This document shows positions 7,731 through 15,905 of a stretch of DNA of 33,687 nt, piece by piece. The notes below the pieces were generated by a model. The model had not been told where the DNA came from. It did no database searches and saw only the letters and a program-made list of their open reading frames with translations. Positions within the stretch are counted from its first letter, which is position 1, and every line of letters begins with the position of its first letter. The DNA lies in contig JAJRRS010000189.1 in NCBI GenBank assembly GCA_024279275.1, positions 1-33,687 of the forward strand, read 5' to 3'. The position numbers and the translations under genes were made by a program. Source of the DNA: Planctomycetota bacterium (GTDB lineage Bacteria > Planctomycetota > Phycisphaerae > Phycisphaerales > Phycisphaeraceae).

Positions 7731-9680
7731 ATGTCACCTGTCCCCGCAATCTCGCGAATTTCTTCACAGATGGTTGGTAGCCTGATGCTGTCCAATCTAC
7801 GCCAGACCAACGCGAGTCTTTTCGACTTGCAACGCCAGATCAGCACCGGGCAGAAGCAGTCCAAACCTTCGGACGACCCAAGCAACGTCAGCGCCATCCT
7901 GTTCCTCCGCGACGGTCTCTCCGCACGCGAACAGCACGAAGAAAACCTTGGGCAAGCCATCGGAGTCCTGAACAACGTCGATCAGGCCTTGGGCGAAGTG
8001 ACCAGCATCCTCATCGAATCTCAGACCATCGCCTCCAGCCTGGTCAATGCCAGCGAAGCGGAACGTGAGGCCCAGGCTCTTGTCATCGATGCGCAAATCA
8101 AGGGTCTTCTCGACCTGGCGAACCTGCAGTTCAACGGCGTATCGCTGTTCGGCGGCAACGCCGGCGCACCCGATGGCGGCAGAGTCTTCGAGGAATTCCT
8201 CGGCGGGATACGTTACGCCGGCTCCAACGCGAATCTCCTGGCAGACACCGGCTCAGTTGAAAATCACGCCTTTACCAGCAACGGCGTCGAAGCCTTTGGG
8301 GCGCTCTCCTCTCGCGTCAAGAGCCAGATCGATCTCGATCCAGACTCCTCTATCACCGCCAAGCTTAGTGACCTCAACGGGGTCATCAATCAAGGCATCC
8401 GCAGAGGCCCGGTCAATCTCACCGTTGATGGCACACTGGTCACAGTCGATCTCACCGACGCCGACACCCTCGGCGATGTCCGCGATCGCATCAATGGCGC
8501 GATCAACGCCATCGACCCCACCGCAGGCGCCATAGCGCTCGGCACAACAGCATTCGAGCTGACCAACAACGCCGGCCACACCATCGTCATCGCCGACATC
8601 GGCAGCTCACAGACCGGCGTGGACCTCGGCATCAACCTCTCCGCCACCTTGCCTGGCGGTGCGACTGTCTTCGGCGGTGACCTTAACCGCCGCCTCACGT
8701 TGACCACCGTGCTGACCGACCTGGGCCCCGCAGTCGACTTCACCAACGGCCTGACCATCACCCAGGGCGAGCAGACACGCACCGCCGACTTCTCCTCGGC
8801 TGGCACTATCCAGGACCTGGTCAACGAGATCGATCGCCTGGGTCTCGGCCTCCGCCTGCAGATCAACGAAAACGCCGACGGCCTGGACCTGATCAGCGAA
8901 GTCAGCGGCCTCCGCTTAGCGGTCGGTGAAAACGGCGGAACCACCGCAGCAGACCTGGGCATCCGGACCTACGGACTCGCCACCGACCTCGCAGACTTCC
9001 GCGACGGCCTGGGCATCGAACCCATCACCGCACAAGACGACTTCCAAATTACGGTCAAGAACGGCATCAACTTCAGCGTCGATGCCTCAGGCCTCGGCAC
9101 CGTCGAGGAACTCATCACCGCCATCGAAACCGCCGCCACCGCCGCAGGCCTCACGCTCGGCGTCAACTTCTCCGTGGGACTCGCGACCACTGGCAACGGC
9201 CTGGTCTTCCAGGATACCACCGGCGGGGTTGGCGATTTTACCATCACACGCGTCGGTAAAAGCCTCGTCGCCGACCAACTCGGCATACTCAAAGAAGACG
9301 GCACCGCCGCAACCTTCCAATCCACAGACAACGCTACCGTCCGCGTCGAAAATGTTTTTACCCATTTAACAGATTTACGCGACGCATTATTAAATAACGA
9401 CACGCTTGGCATCACTCTTGCAGGTAGTAGCCTCGACGCGGACACACGAGCCTCTACACAGGCACGGGCCAGCGTCGGCGTAAGGGCACAAAGAGTCGAA
9501 CGACAGCAAGAACGTTCACAGGACCTTGGACTCATGGAAGAAATAATGCTCAGTGATCTCCAGGACGCAGACCTCACCGAGGTCATCACACGCTTTCAGC
9601 AATTACAGACTCAGCTACAAGTCTCACTGCAGGTCGGAGCGCAAAACCTGCAACTGAGTTTACTCGACTTCTTGCGCTAA
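7731..9680 (+). CDS. flgL: Flagellar hook-associated protein 3 (FlgL), enlarged
   Basis: FlgL is the second junction protein, between FlgK and the filament. Residues 1 to about 150 (ISSQMVGSLMLSNLRQTNAS, then QISTGQKQSKPSDDPSN) and the last 100 residues (RASVGVRAQRVERQQERSQ to the LSLLDFLR end) are the flagellin-like D0/D1 helices. At 649 residues it is about twice the E. coli length (317). The extra comes from a central region with three repeats resembling the flagellin hook-IN motif, starting near residues 223, 339 and 436 (such as NLTVDGTLVTVDL, then TLGDVRDRINGAI). A local AT-rich stretch with different codon use lies at about 9345-9400. The 3' end carries a hairpin. Confidence 0.92.
   Translation: MSPVPAISRISSQMVGSLMLSNLRQTNASLFDLQRQISTGQKQSKPSDDPSNVSAILFLRDGLSAREQHEENLGQAIGVLNNVDQALGEVTSILIESQTIASSLVNASEAEREAQALVIDAQIKGLLDLANLQFNGVSLFGGNAGAPDGGRVFEEFLGGIRYAGSNANLLADTGSVENHAFTSNGVEAFGALSSRVKSQIDLDPDSSITAKLSDLNGVINQGIRRGPVNLTVDGTLVTVDLTDADTLGDVRDRINGAINAIDPTAGAIALGTTAFELTNNAGHTIVIADIGSSQTGVDLGINLSATLPGGATVFGGDLNRRLTLTTVLTDLGPAVDFTNGLTITQGEQTRTADFSSAGTIQDLVNEIDRLGLGLRLQINENADGLDLISEVSGLRLAVGENGGTTAADLGIRTYGLATDLADFRDGLGIEPITAQDDFQITVKNGINFSVDASGLGTVEELITAIETAATAAGLTLGVNFSVGLATTGNGLVFQDTTGGVGDFTITRVGKSLVADQLGILKEDGTAATFQSTDNATVRVENVFTHLTDLRDALLNNDTLGITLAGSSLDADTRASTQARASVGVRAQRVERQQERSQDLGLMEEIMLSDLQDADLTEVITRFQQLQTQLQVSLQVGAQNLQLSLLDFLR
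9407..9421 (+). promoter_or_regulatory. Possible internal sigma-54 promoter in flgL
   Basis: TGGCAT, five bases, TTGC occurs with the required 10-base GG-GC spacing, one mismatch from the core consensus, and is followed by A. It lies directly after an AT-rich island (about 9345-9400) in otherwise GC-rich coding sequence, about 400 bases before fliW. It could give fliW-csrA-fliC their own transcript. A chance match inside a gene is possible. Confidence 0.35.
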
Positions 9681-9689
9681 TAGCGCAAG
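9671..9689 (+). other. Perfect hairpin at the flgL stop codon
   Basis: CTTGCGCT, AAT, AGCGCAAG forms an 8-bp perfect stem with a three-base loop that includes the flgL stop codon (TAA 9678-9680). No T tract follows, so it is more likely an RNA processing or stability element, or an attenuating structure, than an intrinsic terminator. Confidence 0.5.
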
Positions 9690-9816
9690 CATTGCGCAGC
9701 CCGGCGGCTCTTCGGCCAGCCAACGGGCACGACACAGACGGCGAGTGCCGTCGACCTGGGCAGGAAGCCCGGGTAGGACTTCCAGGACGGACTGGCCGTG
9801 TATTAGGATCTTGGTC

Positions 9817-10263
9817 ATGCTGATCAATACCTCTCGTTTCGGTGAAGTAGACGTGGACCACACACGCATCATCACCTTCCCCAAAGGGATGCTTGGCTTC
9901 CCCAAGTACAAGCAATACGTGCTCATCGAAGCCGGCGAAGACAGCTACTTCTGGTGGCTCCAATCCATCGAAATCCCAGACCTCGCATTTGTCGTCACCG
10001 ACCCAAGCATGTTTGTCCCGACCTACAAAGTTCCGCTCAAGCCCGAGCAGATGCAGGAGATAGGTCTCGAATCCCTCGACGAAGCTCAGGTGTTCGTGAT
10101 CGTCAACAAACGCGACCAGATGCTCACCGGCAACCTCCAAGGCCCCCTGGTTATCCATTGTGGCAAATGCGTCGGCGTACAACTGGTCCTCAGCGATCGA
10201 CGCTTCACCACCCGCGTGCCACTTATAGAACTGGGAACCGCCGTTCACGCGGCCTCGGCCTAA
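9817..10263 (+). CDS. fliW: Flagellar assembly factor FliW
   Basis: FliW binds free flagellin and, when flagellin is exported, binds CsrA instead and relieves CsrA repression of flagellin mRNA. The 148-residue product has the family pattern: ITFPKGMLGFPKYKQYVLIE (about residues 16-35), FWWLQSIEIPDLAFVVTDP, then VIVNKRDQMLTGNLQGPLVI. Length is typical (about 140-150). An upstream in-frame start at 9745 would add 24 residues unlike FliW; ATG 9817 has AGGA at 9805-9808. csrA follows 131 bases later and fliC after that, so all three partners of the switch are neighbours. Confidence 0.93.
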   Translation: MLINTSRFGEVDVDHTRIITFPKGMLGFPKYKQYVLIEAGEDSYFWWLQSIEIPDLAFVVTDPSMFVPTYKVPLKPEQMQEIGLESLDEAQVFVIVNKRDQMLTGNLQGPLVIHCGKCVGVQLVLSDRRFTTRVPLIELGTAVHAASA

Positions 10264-10340
10264 AACTACCGCAGCGAGACACTACAACGCTGCAATGAGA
10301 CGTGCTTTGATTATTAACGCTTTCAACAACGACACGGGAA

Positions 10341-10358
10341 CGCCGCTAGGATGCGGCG
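10341..10358 (+). promoter_or_regulatory. GGA-loop hairpin in the csrA leader, candidate CsrA site
   Basis: CGCCGC, TAGGAT, GCGGCG forms a perfect 6-bp GC stem with GGA in a hexaloop. The CsrA consensus is ARGGAU in a hairpin loop; five of six loop bases agree. It ends 36 bases before csrA. Two AAGGA words overlap at the csrA ribosome site (10376-10384), so CsrA could bridge loop and ribosome site to repress itself. Confidence 0.5.
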
Positions 10359-10394
10359 CGAACGCGAAACGGCCCAAGGAAGGAGCCCGAACCA

Positions 10395-10655
10395 ATGCTG
10401 GTTCTATCGCGTCAACGCGACGAGACGATCATGATCGGCGACGATATCGAGATCACCGTCGTAGACATTCGGGGCGACAAAGTCAGGCTCGGTATCTCGG
10501 CACCCAGGCAGATACAGGTACACCGCAAGGAGGTCTACGAGGCCATACAACGCGAGAATACCGCCGCCACGGGGGTCCAGGTGGACGACCTGAATGTCGC
10601 AGACAAAAACCTGCGCAAGCACAACGGCAAACCGCCGGGCACGCAGAAAATATAA
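10395..10655 (+). CDS. csrA: Carbon storage regulator / translational regulator CsrA
   Basis: CsrA is a dimeric RNA-binding protein that blocks translation at GGA motifs. The first 55 residues are canonical: [20 protein letters not shown] (residues 1-20), then [20 protein letters not shown] with the conserved RNA-binding Arg in VHRKEV. At 86 residues it is longer than E. coli CsrA (61); the extra tail is polar and basic. AAGGAAGGAG at 10376-10385 is a strong ribosome site that itself contains AAGGA words. FliW upstream and flagellin downstream give its likely target and antagonist. Confidence 0.95.
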   Translation: MLVLSRQRDETIMIGDDIEITVVDIRGDKVRLGISAPRQIQVHRKEVYEAIQRENTAATGVQVDDLNVADKNLRKHNGKPPGTQKI

Positions 10656-10768
10656 ATCGAGCAACCCAAATGCCCACGCGGACCATGGAAGTTCCCCGCG
10701 TCATGGCACACACCCAAACCAGACCAAGCACAGACGCCGCCGGCACATAACGCCGGGTAGGCAATGGC

Positions 10769-10788
10769 GACAATCAAGGAGGATTGTC
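10769..10788 (+). promoter_or_regulatory. Flagellin leader hairpin with the Shine-Dalgarno in its loop, candidate CsrA site
   Basis: GACAATC, AAGGAG, GATTGTC is a perfect 7-bp stem whose six-base loop is exactly the ribosome-binding site; the flagellin ATG is at 10790. Presentation of ANGGA in a hairpin loop is the preferred CsrA target form, and in Bacillus CsrA represses hag at a Shine-Dalgarno-overlapping site. An additional ATGGA lies upstream at 10685-10689 and could be a second site. CsrA binding itself is inferred. Confidence 0.7.
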
Positions 10789-10789
10789 A

Positions 10790-12256
10790 ATGACACGCAT
10801 AAACACAAACGTTTCTTCACTGATCGCACAACGGAACCTCGCCGCCTCTAACGACAACCTCAGCGTTAGACTTCAGAGGCTCAGCACAGGCCTGAAAATC
10901 AACCGTGGTGCAGACGACCCCGCAGGCCTGATCGTCTCCGAACGATTACGCACCGAGATCGCAGGCGTCTCACAGGCCGTCGATAACATCGAACGCGCCA
11001 GCAACGTTATCGCCACAGCCGAAGGTGCCCTCTCCGAGATCAGCTCGCTGCTCATCTCCATGAAGAGCCTCGCCATCGAGTCCGCCAATACAGGGGCATT
11101 CTCCAAAGAAGAGATCGAAGCCAACCAGCTTCAGATCGACTCCGCCATCGACTCGATCTCACGGATCGCCAACACCACCAGCTTCGCAGGACTGAAACTG
11201 CTCAACGGCTCCCTGGACTATATCAACCAGGGACTCACAGCCTCACAAATCACCGACCTGCGCATCACCGGCGTAAACTTCGGCACCAACTCGACACTCC
11301 CCGTCACCGTCGAAGTCCTCAACTCCGCTGAAACTGCCGTGTTGTTCATCTCGGCGTCTGACCCCGCCGCTCCCACAACTATCTTGTCGAGTGTGACCTT
11401 CTCACTCGCAGGCACCAACGGCGTCGAGGTATTCGAGTTCGTCTCCAGCACAGCACTGTCATCGATCGCCTTCGGCATCAACGCCGTCGCAGACGCCACC
11501 GGCGTCTCCGCCTCCATTATCGGGACATCGGGCCTCCAACTCAACGGAACCTCCTTCGGCTCCAGCTCCTTCGTCTCCGTCAAGAGACTGGATGACGGGG
11601 CCTCGTTCAACACCGTCGACGCGCTCGGCGGCACAGTCGTCAACCGCGACGAGGGCGCCGACGTCCTCGCACTGGTCAACGGCAACCTCGCTCTGGGCGA
11701 CGGCCTGGATGTCACACTCAGGACCACCACCCTCGGCCTGGAACTGTCTCTGACCTCCGCAGCAGCACAAACCCTCAACACGCCCTACACCTTCACCATC
11801 ACCGGCGGCGGCGCAACCTACCAAATCGGCCCAAGCGTCAATTCCCAACAACAGATCGGCTTCGGCATCCAAGCCGTGACCGCAAACAACCTGGGCACCT
11901 CCATTGAGGGCTTCCTCAGCTCCGTAAAATCAGGCGGTGACAACTCACTGGTCAAAGGCTCTGACTCCGCCGAACAGGCACGCAAAGCCTCGATCATCCT
12001 CGACAACTCGATCGACCAGGTCTCCGTCCTGCGAGGCCGACTCGGTGCCTTCGAGCGAAATACGCTGCAAACCACGCTGCGTAGTTCCCAGATCGCCGTC
12101 GAGAACCTGACCTCCGCCGAAAGCGATGTCCGAGACACCGACTTCGCACAGGAAACCGCCTTGCTCACGCGTGCCCAGATCCTACAGCAGGCCGGCACGT
12201 CCACACTCGCGATCGCAAACAACTCCGCATCAAGCGTCTTGTCACTACTCGGCTAA
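10790..12256 (+). CDS. fliC: Flagellin
   Basis: This is the filament subunit. The 488-residue protein has the conserved D0/D1 N-terminus (MTRINTNVSSLIAQRNLAAS, then LSTGLKINRGADDPAGLIVS) and C-terminus (SAESDVRDTDFAQETALLTR to the ASSVLSLLG end). The central region, about residues 145-385, is Ser/Thr/Ala-rich and beta-like, the surface D2/D3 part. An in-frame TTG at 10784 lies inside the hairpin stem; ATG 10790 is correctly spaced from AAGGAG (10776-10781). It is the last gene of the flagellar run and is followed by a terminator. Confidence 0.96.
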   Translation: MTRINTNVSSLIAQRNLAASNDNLSVRLQRLSTGLKINRGADDPAGLIVSERLRTEIAGVSQAVDNIERASNVIATAEGALSEISSLLISMKSLAIESANTGAFSKEEIEANQLQIDSAIDSISRIANTTSFAGLKLLNGSLDYINQGLTASQITDLRITGVNFGTNSTLPVTVEVLNSAETAVLFISASDPAAPTTILSSVTFSLAGTNGVEVFEFVSSTALSSIAFGINAVADATGVSASIIGTSGLQLNGTSFGSSSFVSVKRLDDGASFNTVDALGGTVVNRDEGADVLALVNGNLALGDGLDVTLRTTTLGLELSLTSAAAQTLNTPYTFTITGGGATYQIGPSVNSQQQIGFGIQAVTANNLGTSIEGFLSSVKSGGDNSLVKGSDSAEQARKASIILDNSIDQVSVLRGRLGAFERNTLQTTLRSSQIAVENLTSAESDVRDTDFAQETALLTRAQILQQAGTSTLAIANNSASSVLSLLG

Positions 12257-12263
12257 TTCGTGG

Positions 12264-12288
12264 CCGCCCTATCGGTGGGGTAGGGCGG
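12264..12288 (+). other. Hairpin just after fliC
   Basis: CCGCCCTA (12264-12271) and TAGGGCGG (12281-12288) pair perfectly over a nine-base loop, eight bases after the fliC stop. It has no T tract. It probably protects the 3' end of the abundant flagellin mRNA upstream of the true terminator. Confidence 0.5.
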
Positions 12289-12314
12289 CGCGGGTCGAGA
12301 ACTCAAAAATCATC

Positions 12315-12348
12315 AAGCCCGTGGCCCAATCAGCCCCGGGCTTTTTTT
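12315..12348 (+). terminator. Intrinsic terminator of the flagellar operon
   Basis: AAGCCCG (12315-12321) pairs with CGGGCTT (12337-12343) over a 15-base loop, running into seven T residues at 12342-12348. It is the only strong intrinsic terminator on the plus strand of the flagellar run. Confidence 0.85.
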
Positions 12349-12476
12349 CAGCGTATTTATAACTTCATCATCCCCCCGCATGGATATCCGTAGAACGACC
12401 TCACACAGTATCAGGTAAACAGAATTCGCATTTGGATTACAATGCACAGCACCATCCTGCGAATCTCAGGTGCCCC

Positions 12477-13145
12477 GTGCTGTCTGTCGAACAATTAACC
12501 ATCACCGCCGACCCACGCAGCCATCAACCCCTGCTCGACCTCTTATCTTTAACGGTCAACCCCGGCCAAGCGGTCGGCTTGATAGGCCCGTCCGGCTGCG
12601 GCAAAACAACCCTCCTGCGATCCATCGCCGCCCTGATCGATCCCCTCGCAGGCACAGTCACACTCGACAACAAAACCCTCGCCGAAATCGGTTGGCCAAC
12701 CTTCCGCACCCGTGTCACCCTCGTCCCCCAACGCCCCGTCGTCTGGGACGGCACAGTTTGGGGCAACCTCCAAAGGCCCCATGCCTTCCAATCTGTCAGC
12801 AACACGATCGATTCAGATCACGCCAACCATACCCTTGAACGCGTCGGCCTGATCGACAAGCTCAATTCCCAAGCCACAGAACTCTCCGAAGGCGAACGCC
12901 AACGCATCTGCCTCATCCGTGCACTGCTCACCAAACCCGACTTCATCCTCCTTGACGAACCAACCTCCGCACTCGATAGCGAATCAGCACAACAAGTCCA
13001 ATCCTTGCTGACACAACAAATGGCTGACAACGCCTTAGGCATCCTCATCGCAACCCACGCCGACCAATTCGCCGACCGCTTCTGCACACGAACCATCGAC
13101 CTGTCTGCTTACAAATCCGCGCGCCAGGTGGTGCCCAATGCCTGA
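12477..13145 (+). CDS. fetA: ABC transporter ATP-binding protein, FetA-like
   Basis: This is the ATPase of a two-gene ABC system; E. coli FetAB exports iron. It has Walker A GPSGCGKTT (about residues 37-45), a Q-loop region LVPQRPVVWDGTVWGNL, the signature LSEGERQRI, Walker B FILLDEPTSALD, and an H-loop in IATHADQF. From GTG 12477 it is 222 residues, normal for FetA. AGGTG at 12468-12472 could serve this start; a TTG at 12432 in the same frame is the alternative. It overlaps the permease gene by eight bases. The iron substrate is inferred from the partner's family; other metals or stress roles are possible. Confidence 0.8.
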   Translation: MLSVEQLTITADPRSHQPLLDLLSLTVNPGQAVGLIGPSGCGKTTLLRSIAALIDPLAGTVTLDNKTLAEIGWPTFRTRVTLVPQRPVVWDGTVWGNLQRPHAFQSVSNTIDSDHANHTLERVGLIDKLNSQATELSEGERQRICLIRALLTKPDFILLDEPTSALDSESAQQVQSLLTQQMADNALGILIATHADQFADRFCTRTIDLSAYKSARQVVPNA

Positions 13146-13965
13146 CCCCGTCACAACTGAATTCGTCAGCCACGCCATCGTCCTCGACGGCTGGGACCTC
13201 GCCCTCGCCGCGGCCCTCGTCCTGATCGCAGGCGGTGTCAGCCTCATACTCCGCCTCGGCCTGGAAAAACGCCTCCTGATCGCCTCGCTGCGCACCGTCA
13301 TCCAACTCTTGCTGCTCGGCCTGATCCTCCGATTCGTTTTCGAGCCAAGCTCACACTGGCTGCTCGCAGTGATCGTCGCCATCATGCTCCTCGCCGCAAG
13401 CCATGCCGCCGTCCAACGTTCCGAAAACCGCTTCCCCGGCCTCACTCTCCTTGCACTTTTATGTTTAGCCGTCAGCGCCATGCTCACCACCATCGTCGTC
13501 ACCGGCGTCATCATCGGCGTCCAACCCTGGTACCAACCCCGCTACATGATCCCACTATTAGGCATGATCCTCGGCAACGGACTCACCGGCGTCTCCCTCT
13601 GCGTCGATCACCTCCTCACCAGTCTCCGCGATTCACAAGGCCACATCGAGATGGACCTCGCCATGGGCGCAACCCGCTGGGAAGCCGCCCGCGCACCGCT
13701 TCGCAACGCCGTCCGCCGGGGCATGATCCCTATACTCAACAGCATGTCCGTCGTCGGCATCGTCTCCATCCCCGGCATGATGACAGGCCAAATCCTCGCC
13801 GGCGCAGACCCCACACAAGCAGCCAAATACCAGATCGTCGTCATGTTCATGATCGCCGCCGCCACCAGCCTCTGCTGCATACTCATGACCCTCCTGATCT
13901 ACCGCAGACTCTTCAACAACCGCCACCAACTACGCACCGAATCCATCCGCAAAGTCCGCACTTAA
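13138..13965 (+). CDS. fetB: FetB / UPF0014-family ABC permease
   Basis: This inner-membrane protein has about seven hydrophobic helices. Diagnostic features are IASLRTVIQLLLLGLIL (about residues 48-64), YMIPLLGMILGNGLTGVSL, an MDLAMGATRWEAA coupling-type loop, and SVVGIVSIPGMMTGQILAG. These match the UPF0014/FetB family, as does the length (275; family about 260). It overlaps the ATPase gene by eight bases. An inverted repeat AGAGCCT/AGGCTCT (13983-13989 and 14018-14024) follows the gene and may help end transcription, though it has no T tract. Confidence 0.85.
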   Translation: MPDPVTTEFVSHAIVLDGWDLALAAALVLIAGGVSLILRLGLEKRLLIASLRTVIQLLLLGLILRFVFEPSSHWLLAVIVAIMLLAASHAAVQRSENRFPGLTLLALLCLAVSAMLTTIVVTGVIIGVQPWYQPRYMIPLLGMILGNGLTGVSLCVDHLLTSLRDSQGHIEMDLAMGATRWEAARAPLRNAVRRGMIPILNSMSVVGIVSIPGMMTGQILAGADPTQAAKYQIVVMFMIAAATSLCCILMTLLIYRRLFNNRHQLRTESIRKVRT

Positions 13966-13982
13966 TCCGATCAACTCCCCGC

Positions 13983-14024
13983 AGAGCCTACCGATGCATC
14001 GTCCGCTGGGCTTCGGCAGGCTCT
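13983..14024 (+). other. Inverted repeat after fetB
   Basis: AGAGCCT and AGGCTCT pair over a 28-base loop 18 bases after the fetB stop. There is no T tract. The right arm ends at the first base of the 4-bp direct repeat that borders the next element. Confidence 0.35.
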
Positions 14025-14027
14025 ACA

Positions 14028-14124
14028 GGGCACCTCTAAAATAGAAAATTCGTCGGGAAAAAGACGCTTGCGGCTTCGCGAGGCTTGGTCAATATCTTGG
14101 GTTTAAGTAATTTTTGGGGTGCCC
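14028..14124 (+). mobile_element. 97-bp MITE-like element with terminal inverted repeats
   Basis: The ends are GGGCACC and GGTGCCC; extended to 15 bases the two terminal repeats agree at 13 positions. The element is flanked by direct TACA on both sides (14024-14027 and 14125-14128), as expected of a 4-bp target duplication. It is AT-richer than its surroundings and has no ORF. The parent transposon is not in the window. Its family is not determined; a 4-bp duplication is compatible with IS4/IS5-type elements. Confidence 0.55.
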
Positions 14125-14218
14125 TACAGTGGTATTCAACAGAATCGCCCGCATCCCCAACGATATCCTCAATCCGTTTCGTATATGATCCCCCAATTAC
14201 CAATCAATCGTTGTCGTT

Positions 14219-15751
14219 ATGGGTGGTAGCGTGAACAAACTAAAAACCACATTCCCCCACGCCCTGATCATCGCCGCCGCGGCCCTGCTCATCTTCTGCA
14301 CTCTCAATACCGGCCACAACTGGGGCGGTGACTTCGCCTCATACATCATGCAGGCCAAAAGCCTCGTCGATACTTCGCCACACGAATTTATCCAGGCGAA
14401 CCAATTCACAATCGAACAGACAACTCACACCCTCGCCCCCGTCGCCTATCCCTGGGGCTTCCCCGCCATGCTCGCGCCCGTCTACGCAGCCTTCGGCCAG
14501 AACATATTCGCACTCAAATTGGTCGCCGCATCCTGTTACCTGCTGCTGCTCGTGCTTCTCGCTGTCGGCTTCCGCAAACACCACCCCGGCATCTGGTTGC
14601 TGTGCCTCGTAGCCTTGTTCGCCGTGAACCCAACTCTGTTGACTTTTCTAAACATGATCAGTTCTGATATCCCGTTCATGTTTGTCTCGACGCTGTGTGT
14701 CCTGCTGATCGGGCGATACGCCGTCTACCGCAAGCACATCATCTCGCCAACCATGGACGGCCTGATTTTAGGACTCCTGATCGCCGCCGCCTGCTTCATC
14801 CGAACCAACGGCATCCTGCTACTCGCCACCCTCGCCATCACACAACTACTCGCATCACCCCTCTTCGCCAGAAAAATACAACCCAAAGATCAACCCCCCA
14901 AGCCCCGCCCCTGGCTCTACGCATTCCCCTACATCACCTTCTTCACCGCCATACTTCTCGGCCGCGCCGCGCTCCCCTCCGGCGAATCAGCACACATGGA
15001 CTACCTCCGCCTCATCACCCCCGGCGGCATCATGTACCACCTCACCTACTACGGCACACTACCTAAAGATTTCTACGCCGGCATCCCTTACCCCCTCCTG
15101 GTCTACCTCCTCACCCTCCCCCTGGCATTCATCGGCGCTATCCATCGCCGCCGCACCGACCATTACATCTTCGTCTACATCGCCCTGACCTACCTGCTCT
15201 ACGTCCTCTGGCCCGTAACCCAGGCGCTCCGCTTCCTCTTCCCCATCCTGCCGTTCTACATCTCGTTCGTGCTCTCAGGCCTGCAGGTGTTGCAAGCCAA
15301 CAAAAAAATCGGGCGCACAAAATTACGCCAAACACTATGCGCCCTCCCCATCGTCTTAATCTTCATAGGCTTCACAGCAACATCAATCAGCAACGCCCGC
15401 GACAACCTCAACCGCAACCGTGCCACCCCCGCAGGCCCGTACACCCAGCCCGCGTCCGAAATGTTCACCTTCATCAAAGATTCCACAGACCCCGACAGCA
15501 CACTGATGTTTTATAAGCCCCGGGTCATGCGCATGATGACCGGCAGAAAATCCTACTCAACCCGAGAAACCAAGGGCCTGGCCCCCGCCGACTACATCAT
15601 CATGTCCATGCAAACAAAGGAAAGACAACTCCCCCCCGATGCCGCCGAACAACTCGCGCAACAAGGCCTCGCCGAATCGATATTTGAGAATACCGCCTTC
15701 CGCATCTACCGCATAACCAAACCAATCAATAACCAACCCGGCACCGATTAA
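14219..15751 (+). CDS. GT-C-type membrane glycosyltransferase (probable)
   Basis: A polytopic membrane protein of 510 residues with about ten or more hydrophobic segments. The first periplasmic loop contains NWGGDFASYIMQ (about residues 35-46), resembling the acidic motif after TM1 in GT-C transferases that use polyprenyl-phosphate sugars (PMT/ArnT-like). A C-terminal soluble part of about 110 residues follows the last helix. Start: ATG 14219 has no Shine-Dalgarno; GTG 14231, behind GGTGG, is a good alternative that removes four residues. A possible -10 TATGAT lies at 14184-14189. Donor and acceptor are unknown. Confidence 0.65.
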   Translation: MGGSVNKLKTTFPHALIIAAAALLIFCTLNTGHNWGGDFASYIMQAKSLVDTSPHEFIQANQFTIEQTTHTLAPVAYPWGFPAMLAPVYAAFGQNIFALKLVAASCYLLLLVLLAVGFRKHHPGIWLLCLVALFAVNPTLLTFLNMISSDIPFMFVSTLCVLLIGRYAVYRKHIISPTMDGLILGLLIAAACFIRTNGILLLATLAITQLLASPLFARKIQPKDQPPKPRPWLYAFPYITFFTAILLGRAALPSGESAHMDYLRLITPGGIMYHLTYYGTLPKDFYAGIPYPLLVYLLTLPLAFIGAIHRRRTDHYIFVYIALTYLLYVLWPVTQALRFLFPILPFYISFVLSGLQVLQANKKIGRTKLRQTLCALPIVLIFIGFTATSISNARDNLNRNRATPAGPYTQPASEMFTFIKDSTDPDSTLMFYKPRVMRMMTGRKSYSTRETKGLAPADYIIMSMQTKERQLPPDAAEQLAQQGLAESIFENTAFRIYRITKPINNQPGTD

Positions 15752-15811
15752 AGCAGAACGATTTAACTTTCCCCCGCCAACCGCCGCAACACTGATCTTA
15801 GACCAACCCCA

Positions 15812-15890
15812 TTAAATACTTGTGCGTCTGTGAAGCCCACGTTCTCCTGAACGTGGGACGGTACGATGCGATTCACGCACGAGTCTTTTT
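15812..15890 (+). repeat. Dispersed structured repeat, copy A (terminator-like)
   Basis: The first 53 bases match a second copy at 21384-21436 at all but one position. The core is a perfect hairpin CCCACGTTC, TCCT, GAACGTGGG. An outer stem pairs ACTTGTGCGT (about 15818-15827) with ACGCACGAGT (about 15875-15884), followed by five T. It sits between the convergent ends of the glycosyltransferase gene and pabA, so a transcript-ending role is likely. Confidence 0.65.
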
Positions 15891-15905
15891 CACGATTGGT
15901 ATTAC

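Noticed and set aside
9660..9926. Minus-strand ORF covering the flgL-fliW gap
   Set aside because: It overlaps the ends of flgL and fliW, has no ribosome site or recognisable family, and the gap is otherwise explained by leader sequence and a hairpin.
10784..10789. TTG start for flagellin at 10784
   Set aside because: It lies only two bases after AAGGAG and inside the hairpin stem; ATG 10790 is correctly spaced and matches flagellin N-termini.
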